From the NCBI GenBank assembly GCA_934167225.1, contig CAKPLD010000039.1, positions 1-11,680 of the forward strand: DNA of 11,680 nt, given 5' to 3'. Shown here one piece after another: positions 5,772 to 11,680 of the stretch. Both the position numbers and the translations under genes were made by a program. A model generated the notes under the pieces. The model was not told the DNA's origin, searched no databases, and saw nothing but the letters and a program-made list of their open reading frames with translations. Positions within the stretch are counted from its first letter, which is position 1; each line of letters begins with the position of its first letter. This stretch comes from an uncultured Clostridia bacterium. GTDB lineage: Bacteria; Bacillota; Clostridia; TANB77; CAG-508.

Positions 5772-8505
5772 TTACATTTCATCATCAAAGGAGTTTACTT
5801 TAAATAATTTAAATATTTCAACAATTACAATTGGTGCAAATACTAAACAAATTACTTCTATAATGTTTCCTGTTGGTAAAATTGGTATGCTAAATATTGT
5901 TCTTAATGCTGGAACAAATAATATTACAAGCATTAATATTGCTGATATTAGAATTGCTCCAATAAGTGTTTTGTTATCAAAAATTCCTGTTTTAAATATT
6001 GATTTTTTGTTATCTCTAACATTAAATACATGAACAAGTTCTGATAATGCTAATACAATAAATGCCATTGTTTGACCAACTTCTATTTTAGAGTCATCAA
6101 GTGATAAGCCATCTATTGGTGTATTTGTTGTTGCTAAACCTATCATAAATGCTATTAATGTTAGAATTCCTATCATTATTCCTTGGTAAATAATTCTAAA
6201 TGTCATTGATTTTGTAAATATTCCTTTAGTTGTTTTTAATGGTTTTCTTTCCATTATTCCTTTATTAGCTGGATCAAATGCTAGTGCTAGTGCTGGAAGC
6301 GAGTCTGTCACTAGGTTTATCCATAAAATATGAATTGGCATTAATATTTCGAGATTTGCTATGTCTGTAATTCCAAACCATTTTGCAAAAAATGTTGTTC
6401 CAAGTGTTGCTAACAATAGTACTACAATTTCACCAATATTGCTTGATAACAAAAATTGGATTACTTTTAATATATTATCATATATTCTTCTTCCTTCTTC
6501 TACAGCCGATACTACTGTTGCAAAGTTATCGTCTGTTAGTATTACGTCTGCCGCTTCTTTTGCTACATCTGTTCCAACAATTCCCATTGCACAACCAATA
6601 TCAGCTTGTTTTAAAGCAGGGCTATCATTTACTCCATCTCCTGTCATTGCAACAATTTCGCCATTTTTTTGCCATGCTTTTACAATTCTTACTTTGTGTT
6701 CAGGTGCAACTCTTGCATATACAGAATATTTTTTAATGTCTTTTTCTAATTGTTCATCAGATATTTTATCAAGTTCTGTTCCTGTTATTGCTTCATCTTC
6801 TTTTTCTAATATTCCTAGTTTTTTTGCAATTGCTGTTGCTGTAATTTTGTGGTCTCCTGTAATCATAACAGTTTTTATTCCTGCAGATTTACATTTTTCC
6901 ACCGCTAGTTTTGCTTCTTCTCTTGGTGGATCAATCATTCCATACATACCAACAAAAATTAAATTATTTTCTAATTCTTCTACTTTTGGCTTATAGTCTA
7001 ATTCTTTATAGGCAAATCCTAAAACTCTTAATGCATCTTTTGCCATTGTTTCGTTTATTTCGTTGATTCTGTATTTATAGTTTTGTAAATCTGTTTTTTG
7101 TTCTCCATTTTGTATATATGAGTTACAAATTGAAAGTAATTCATCTATTCCACCTTTTGTAAATACAATATATTTGTTATTTACTTTGTGTACTGTTGTC
7201 ATTAATTTTCTTTCTGAATCAAATGGTATTTCATCTACTCTTGGCATATCATCATATATGTTTTTGGTAAAGCCTAATTTTAAAGCTATATCAACAAGTG
7301 CTGTTTCTGTTGGATCTCCTTTTAACTCTCCATCTTCTGATATTTTTGTGTCATTACATAACATCCCATTATATACTAATAATTTTATTTCTTGGTTCGC
7401 ATTTTCATATTTTGTTATGTCTTCAATATTTGTCATATCATATGTTACATCATTTACATACATTTTTTGTACTGTCATTTTGTTTTGTGTTAATGTTCCT
7501 GTTTTATCTGAACATATAACTGAACTACTTCCTAATGTTTCTACTGCTGGCAAATGTTTTACAATAGCATTTTTCTTTACCATTTTTTGTACACCTATTG
7601 CTAAAACTATTGTAGATACAGCAGCTAATCCTTCTGGAATTGCTGCAACAGCTAAACTTACAGCTGTCATAAACATCGAAACTGCTGGTTTTCCTTGTAT
7701 TAAACCTACCGCAAAAATTATTATACATATAACTATTGCTGTAATGCCTAGTGTTTTTCCTAAATTATTTAACTTTTCCTGAAGTGGTGTTTCTTTTTCT
7801 TCTTGATTTGATAACATTCCAGCTATTTTTCCTACTTCTGTGTTCATTCCAGTTTCAACAACTATTGCTTTTCCTCTTCCATATGTTATTAAACTTGAAG
7901 AAAATAGCATATTTGTTCTGTCTCCAATTGGTACTTCTTCGTCTTCTATTTTACTTGCTTGTTTTTCAACTGGTACAGATTCTCCGAGTTAGTGATGCTT
8001 CTTGGGCTTTTAAGTTTACTGCTTCTACTATTCTTAAATCTGCTGGCACATAGTCTCCTGTTTCTAGTACTACTATGTCTCCTGGCACTAAATCTTTTGC
8101 TGGCACTGTTTGCAAATTTCCGTCTCTTATTACTTTTGCTTCATGTCCACTTAGTTTTTGAAGTGCTTCTAAAGATTTTTCTGCTTTTGCTTCTTGGGCA
8201 ACTCCTATTATGCTGTTTAATATTACTACAATTAGTATTATTATTGAATCTGTTATTGCCTCTCCTTGCGCTATTGATATCGCCCCTGATATTATTGCTG
8301 CAAATATTAGAACTATTATCATAAAGTCTTTAAATTGCTCTAAAAATTTTATAAATAATGATTTTTTCTTTTGGGCTTGTAGTTCGTTTAGCCCGTAATT
8401 GGCTAGATTTTTGTTTTGTTGTTCTTGGGTTAGACCTGTTTGAATATTTGTCTCAAGATTTTTTTCTGTTTCTTGGACTGTTTTATTGAACCAGTTATTT
8501 TTCAT
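5772..8505 (-). CDS. SERCA-like P2A Ca2+-transporting ATPase, read through a +1 frame change at codon 174
   Basis: This is a P-type ATPase expected to pump Ca2+ across the cell membrane. With one base skipped at 7986 the product is 910 residues, the usual family length. In order it has a cation-ATPase N-terminal domain, helices M1-M2 (about 60-105), an actuator domain with TGES (173-176), M3-M4 with IPEGL (289-293), the phosphorylation motif DKTGT (333-337), KGG (450-452) in the nucleotide domain, TGD (549-551), TGDGVND (621-627), M5 SSNIGE (687-692) and M6 NLVTDSLPALAL (from 730). The PEGL, SSNIGE and NLVTD residues are those that bind Ca2+ in SERCA-type pumps. The start has AGAAGGA (8519-8513) seven bases upstream. 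Without the shift the frame ends five codons after the CGG, giving a 179-residue fragment. No clear promoter was found. The inverted-repeat element lies just upstream. Confidence 0.9.
7984..7989 (-). other. +1 frameshift site (ACT CGG A) inside the ATPase TGES motif
   Basis: From the ATG at 8505 the frame reads GCA TCA CTA ACT CGG AGA ATC, and codon 174 is CGG (7986-7984). It ends at TGA shortly after. Skipping the C gives ACT GGA GAA TCT, that is Thr-Gly-Glu-Ser, the invariant actuator motif whose Glu is needed for dephosphorylation. The frame then stays open to the normal stop. The 2734-base span minus one is 911 codons with the stop. Confidence 0.9.
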
Positions 8506-8533
8506 AGATTTTTCCTTCTTTCTTTTGCAAACC

Positions 8534-8699
8534 GCAAATAAATAGTGATTGGTAGCATTTCATAAAATTAATCTCCATAGCCGGGTCATTTCAAAACCTT
8601 ATGTCCCTCCCTTCGAAGCTTGTTATCGGTTTTGAACCTGCGAAGTGATTGGAACTGTCGATTAATTTTATGAAATGCTACCAATCACTATTTATTTGC
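8534..8699. repeat. 166-bp element with perfect 40-bp inverted arms (MITE-like)
   Basis: The left arm (8534-8573) and right arm (8660-8699) are exact reverse complements over all 40 bases. The 86-base centre (8574-8659) is clearly richer in G and C than the neighbouring DNA. It holds a second perfect 9-bp stem, TTCAAAACC (8590-8598) with GGTTTTGAA (8628-8636), and the palindrome CTTCGAAG (8611-8618). The 9-mer AGTGATTGG in the left arm (8544-8552) recurs in the centre at 8644-8652, exactly 100 bases on. There is no open reading frame, no T tract and no clear target duplication. It fills most of the gap between gtrA and the Ca2+ ATPase. It could be a non-autonomous mobile element, or a structured leader RNA of the ATPase gene. 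Confidence 0.85.
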
Positions 8700-8739
8700 T
8701 GGTGCAGTAATTAATTTGAGTTTTTTTATTATTTTTTAT

Positions 8740-9234
8740 TTATTTGTTTCCTTTACCTTTAAATATTAAAATTTTGCTGAAGACAAAGTTTAGGATTATT
8801 ACTACGATGTTTGAGATTACTTTCATTAAAATATCATTTATGCTTAGCCATACTGCCATATTCATCATTAGGATACTTATTATTTCTGTAAATATTCTGC
8901 AACTAAAAAATGAGGTTATTTCACGTAGCAAATCCTTTTTTCCTGTTGTTTTGCTACCAAATACATATAGTTTGTTTGTTATGTAAGCAAATATTACACC
9001 TGCTATAAATGCTATTATTTCGCTTATGTTTACTCTTAAAGAGTCATTTGTTAGTCCTTTTAAAATTAGGGCTGAAAATATTGTATATACTAGAATATTT
9101 ACTATTGTTGTTAGTGCTCCAAATACTAGGTATCTCATTCCTTCTTGGTGTTTTCTGTACCAATTGGCTAGTCCTTTTAGTCCTATTTTTTCTAGTATTT
9201 TTAGGCAAAATTCTTCTATTTTATCTACTATCAT
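8740..9234 (-). CDS. GtrA family membrane protein
   Basis: A 164-residue protein with four predicted membrane helices (about 35-58, 68-92, 105-130 and 134-158), the size and layout of GtrA/DPMS-like proteins. Members are thought to help move polyprenyl-linked sugars across the membrane for modification of surface polysaccharides or teichoic acids. Family features visible are RYLVFGALTTIVNILVY at the first helix, ITNKLYVF after the second, and NFVFSKILIFK at the end. Its ATG is one base beyond the hslO stop, and its ribosome site AAAGGAGC (9250-9244) lies inside the hslO coding end. The two genes are therefore co-transcribed and probably coupled. No glycosyltransferase partner is present in the window, so the substrate is unknown. 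Confidence 0.85.
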   Translation of the reverse strand: MIVDKIEEFCLKILEKIGLKGLANWYRKHQEGMRYLVFGALTTIVNILVYTIFSALILKGLTNDSLRVNISEIIAFIAGVIFAYITNKLYVFGSKTTGKKDLLREITSFFSCRIFTEIISILMMNMAVWLSINDILMKVISNIVVIILNFVFSKILIFKGKGNK

Positions 9235-9235
9235 T

Positions 9236-10135
9236 TTATTTCGCTCCTTTTTCTATTTCCTTTAACTCTTCTAATGAAAAGTTATATTTTTGATGACAGA
9301 AATGGCACTCTGCTTCTAGCTTTCCATCTTCTTCTATTATTTTTGATATTTCTTCTTTTCCTAGTGAGATTATTCCTCTTTCTATTTTTTCCTTACTACA
9401 ATTGCATTTATATGTAACATCTAGGTCATGTTCTATTATTTCTATGGACTTATCTCCTGTTACTATTTTGGCAATTTCTTCTAAACTTATTCCTTCATCT
9501 AGCATTTCTGAAATTGGTTTAGATTTTTTTATTGCTTCTTCTATTTTTGATATTTCTTCATCTATTGCATCTGGCATTGGGTTTATTATGTATCCTCCTG
9601 CTCTTTTTACTCCGTCTTTATTCACAAGAACTCCTAGTGCTAAAGCTGTTGGTTTTTGTTCTGATTTTGCAAAAAATTCTGTAAAATCTTCTGCTATTTC
9701 TCCTGATACTAGTGGTATTAAACCATTATAATTGCTATTTGTCAATTCATTTTGCTTTATTACATTTAAGTACCCTTGTGCTCCTACTGCTCCTCCTACA
9801 TCTATTTTTCCATTTGGTTTTAGAGGTAATTCTACATGTGGATTTTGTACATATAATTTTACATTTGCTAATTTTTTATTTTCTAGGCTTGTTATAGCTA
9901 CTATGCTTCCTATTGGTCCTGTTCCTTTTATTTGGATTGTTATACTATCTGTTATTTCTTTTATTTCTAGGTATGCCATCATTGCTGCAACAGTTGCCAC
10001 TCTTCCTGCTGTAGCAGTAGCTGTTGGCGTTAGATCATGTATTTTTCTTATTTGTTCTACAAGTTCTGTTGTATCTATACACATTACTGATACTTTTTTA
10101 TTGTAGGCTAAAAATTTTATTGCTTTATTTTCCAT
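9236..10135 (-). CDS. hslO: Hsp33 redox-regulated chaperonin
   Basis: Hsp33 is a cytosolic holdase chaperone switched on by oxidative unfolding. The 299-residue length is typical. The N-terminal domain has the family segments LTPTATATAGR (35-45) and KGTGPIGSI (70-78). The C-terminal redox switch is complete: CNC at Cys244 and Cys246 and CHFC at Cys277 and Cys280, which bind zinc when reduced and form disulfides under oxidation. The ATG at 10135 follows AAAGGAAGA (10149-10141), and the gene lies 18 bases after the upstream ATPase gene. It therefore probably belongs to a three-gene unit with that gene and gtrA, with no stress-specific promoter of its own visible. All key residues are present, so the identification is secure. 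Confidence 0.95.
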   Translation of the reverse strand: MENKAIKFLAYNKKVSVMCIDTTELVEQIRKIHDLTPTATATAGRVATVAAMMAYLEIKEITDSITIQIKGTGPIGSIVAITSLENKKLANVKLYVQNPHVELPLKPNGKIDVGGAVGAQGYLNVIKQNELTNSNYNGLIPLVSGEIAEDFTEFFAKSEQKPTALALGVLVNKDGVKRAGGYIINPMPDAIDEEISKIEEAIKKSKPISEMLDEGISLEEIAKIVTGDKSIEIIEHDLDVTYKCNCSKEKIERGIISLGKEEISKIIEEDGKLEAECHFCHQKYNFSLEELKEIEKGAK

Positions 10136-10153
10136 TTATCTCTTCCTTTCACA

Positions 10154-11419
10154 TTATACATATTCTATTGGTACATAATAATTGTTTTCATCAATAGCAA
10201 TTATATTTTCCATCATACAAAGCACAATTCCATTTCCGGCTTTTGCTTCGATGTTTTTTATTGCATCAAAGTTTTTTATTGCTGTATTTCCTGGGTTTGC
10301 GCTCTTTTTTATTTCTATTGGATATACAGTATTATCATAAAATATTAATAAATCAATTTCTTTTTGATTTTTATCTCTATAATAATAAAGTCTTGTTCTT
10401 GGGTCTTTTCCATTGTTTGTATAAGATTTTATTATTTCACTTACAATAAAAGTTTCAAATATTGCTCCATTATATGCACTTTTTTCTAAAGTTTCTGCAT
10501 TTAGATAGCCTGTTAAATAACAAGCAAGTCCTGTATCCATAAAATATATTTTAGGTCTTTTTATTGCTTTTTTTATGTTATTATTTGAGTATGCATTTAA
10601 CATATATATTAGATTTGTATTTTTTAAAATAGATACCCATTCATCAACTGTTTTAGAGTCTACTCCTATGTCATTTGCAATGTCAAATGCATTATATTCC
10701 TGCGCGGTTCTTGCAGCTATTGATGAAATAAATTTTATAAACTTTGTTTCGTCTTTTATATTTATTATTTGTCTTACATCTCTTTCAATATATGTCCTTA
10801 TATATGTTTCGTAAAACTCTTCTCTATTTTTTCCATTATTGTTTTTTACAATTGGATAACTCCCATCTAGAATTATTTTAAATATTTCTCTTGTCGATTT
10901 AGTATCAACTTGTTTTTTTTCTTTTATTTTTTTGATGTCTGGAATAAAAATTGGTTCATCTATCTGTTCGTTTTCTCTTTCTGAAAATCCATAAAGGTCA
11001 AAAATTCTAACCCTTCCTGCAAGAGATTCACTAACATTTTTCATTGTTTGAAATACTTGTGAACCTGTTAAATAATATAGTGTTCCAACATTTTTTCCAT
11101 CTTCGAACATTTCTTTTTTTCGTGCTTCATCTATTTTAATTTTTATGTATGATAGCAATTCTGGCGCATATTGAAATTCGTCTATTATAAGTGGTGTTTC
11201 ATATGTTCTTAAAAATAACTCTGGGTCTTCTTTTGCTTGCGCTCTAATTAGCATATTGTCTAAAGATATATAATTTATTTTTTCGTTGGATGTTTCTACT
11301 AAATGATTTAATAATGTTGTTTTTCCAACTTGTCTTGGTCCTGTAATCATTATAACTGGCCAATTTCCTATTGAATCATTTAGTGATTTTTCAATTGTTC
11401 TGTGTTGATATTTTGGCAT
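10154..11419 (-). CDS. ATP-binding protein with AAA_14 and DUF4143 domains
   Basis: A 421-residue P-loop ATPase of unknown role. The N-terminal AAA_14 domain has Walker A GPRQVGKTT (27-35), Walker B LIIDE (77-81), a sensor-like YLTGSQ (116-121) and SLAGR (132-136). The C-terminal DUF4143 region ends in a PD-(D/E)xK-like pattern: FETFIVSEI (321-329), RDKNQKEIDLLI (348-359) and PIEIKKS (367-373). This suggests a nuclease-fold domain, though cleavage has not been shown for the family as far as I know. Such genes are patchily distributed and often in many copies in gut Clostridia. The start is set by AAGAGGTG (11433-11426) six bases before the ATG at 11419. A longer in-frame GTG start at 11428 lies inside that ribosome site and is unlikely. 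hslO follows 18 bases downstream. Confidence 0.88.
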   Translation of the reverse strand: MPKYQHRTIEKSLNDSIGNWPVIMITGPRQVGKTTLLNHLVETSNEKINYISLDNMLIRAQAKEDPELFLRTYETPLIIDEFQYAPELLSYIKIKIDEARKKEMFEDGKNVGTLYYLTGSQVFQTMKNVSESLAGRVRIFDLYGFSERENEQIDEPIFIPDIKKIKEKKQVDTKSTREIFKIILDGSYPIVKNNNGKNREEFYETYIRTYIERDVRQIINIKDETKFIKFISSIAARTAQEYNAFDIANDIGVDSKTVDEWVSILKNTNLIYMLNAYSNNNIKKAIKRPKIYFMDTGLACYLTGYLNAETLEKSAYNGAIFETFIVSEIIKSYTNNGKDPRTRLYYYRDKNQKEIDLLIFYDNTVYPIEIKKSANPGNTAIKNFDAIKNIEAKAGNGIVLCMMENIIAIDENNYYVPIEYV

Positions 11420-11440
11420 TTTTATCACCTCTTGCTATTC

Positions 11441-11469
11441 ATTATACTCTATTTTAAGAAAAAAATCCA
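11441..11469 (-). promoter_or_regulatory. Probable promoter of the ATPase-hslO-gtrA operon
   Basis: On the minus strand there is a perfect TATAAT (11446-11441). Seventeen bases upstream lies only a weak -35 box, TGGATT (11469-11464), which overlaps the foot of the spoVG terminator hairpin. Transcription would start near 11434, almost at the ribosome site, so the leader would be only about 15 bases. The -10 box is convincing; the promoter as a whole is moderate. Confidence 0.6.
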
Positions 11470-11502
11470 GACTTTTTCGGAATTACATTCCTAAAAAGTC
11501 TG
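11458..11502 (-). terminator. Intrinsic terminator of spoVG
   Basis: CAGACTTTTT (11468-11477) pairs with AAAAAGTCTG (11493-11502). After one C/T mismatch, GGAAT (11479-11483) pairs with ATTCC (11487-11491) around a three-base loop. On the minus strand the hairpin is followed by a run of seven T (opposite the A run at 11459-11465), so it terminates leftward transcription from spoVG. Confidence 0.88.
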
Positions 11503-11521
11503 AATTGTTGATTTACTATTA

Positions 11522-11680
11522 TTATTCAGCTGTTTCCTCTGTTTCAGGAGCATTGTAAGCTTCTAATATAGCATTTTGAATTTTTTCCCTTGTTTCTGGG
11601 TTAATTGGATGAGCTATATCTTTGAATTCTCCTGTTGGAGTTTTTTTGCTAGGCATAGCAATAAATAATCCATTTTGGCT
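11522..11680 (-). CDS. spoVG: SpoVG RNA/DNA-binding regulator, C-terminal end (5' truncated by window edge)
   Basis: The last 52 residues of SpoVG, a small regulator that binds RNA and DNA and affects sporulation, septation and surface or virulence genes in Firmicutes. The visible part holds the conserved stretch GLFIAMPSKKTPTGEF followed by KDIAHPINPETREKIQ and a short acidic tail ending in ETAE. The frame is open to the window edge, so the start lies outside. Three stop codons in a row (TAA TAA TAG, 11524-11516) close it, and an intrinsic terminator follows. It appears to be a separate unit from the ATPase gene downstream. The gene also occurs in non-sporing bacteria, so it does not prove sporulation. 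Confidence 0.95.
   Translation of the reverse strand, partial: SQNGLFIAMPSKKTPTGEFKDIAHPINPETREKIQNAILEAYNAPETEETAE

Noticed and set aside
6361..6996. Plus-strand open frames opposite the Ca2+ ATPase
   Set aside because: They are antisense shadows of a strongly conserved gene, with no ribosome sites or recognisable domains.
5772..8505. Ca2+ ATPase as an ordinary pseudogene
   Set aside because: Apart from the single base at 7986 no stop, deletion or motif loss is visible over 910 codons, and the site matches the one in the hydrolase gene.
8534..8699. Inverted-repeat element as an intrinsic terminator or a yybP-ykoY (Mn2+) riboswitch of the cation ATPase
   Set aside because: No T tract follows on either strand, and I cannot match the conserved yybP-ykoY core. 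Perfect 40-bp arms are not typical of a riboswitch.
11426..11428. GTG at 11428 as the start of the AAA_14 ATPase
   Set aside because: The GTG is part of the AAGAGGTG ribosome site for the ATG at 11419 and has no site of its own.

Overview
This window is very AT-rich and carries typical low-GC Gram-positive genes: clpC, pgsA, comEC, an SH3-NlpC/P60 wall hydrolase, a SERCA-like Ca2+ ATPase, hslO (Hsp33) and spoVG. Strong AAGGAGG-type ribosome binding sites and T-tailed hairpin terminators fit the same picture. Together with a protein resembling the C-terminal domain of BofC, this suggests a Clostridia-like Firmicute, perhaps an uncultured gut lineage. That placement is inferred from gene content, not from a marker search.

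Layout. Two genes read rightward: the 3' end of clpC (1-369) and pgsA (502-1047), separated by 32-bp GGGGACGGTTC-type repeats. pgsA ends in a hairpin terminator (1048-1082) that also serves the converging genes. Everything from 1186 to the right edge reads leftward. In transcription order this is: spoVG (3' end, 11680-11522) and its terminator; an AAA_14/DUF4143 ATPase with its own promoter, then hslO and gtrA, closely packed as one operon; a 166-bp element with perfect 40-bp inverted arms (8534-8699); the Ca2+ ATPase (8505-5772); then a strong sigma-A promoter driving NlpC/P60 hydrolase (5635-4156), comEC (4147-1652) and a BofC-C-like small protein (1617-1186). Three extra 35-bp copies of the last gene's 3' end lie between its stop and the shared terminator.

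Main observation. Two genes are interrupted by a single-base (+1) frame change, and the sites match. The Ca2+ ATPase breaks inside its invariant TGES motif (ACT CGG A, codon 174). The NlpC/P60 gene breaks just after its signal peptide (ACC CGG A, codon 28). In both, dropping the C of an in-frame CGG codon gives Thr-Gly (ACY GGA) and restores a full-length, family-typical protein. I checked every CGG in the ten genes by hand: the triplet occurs about sixteen times out of frame and only twice in frame, in about 3,600 codons. Those two are the frameshift sites. This suggests that CGG is unassigned or very poorly decoded in this organism and that ribosomes shift +1 there. Two sequencing errors or two ordinary mutations remain the simpler alternatives and can be tested.
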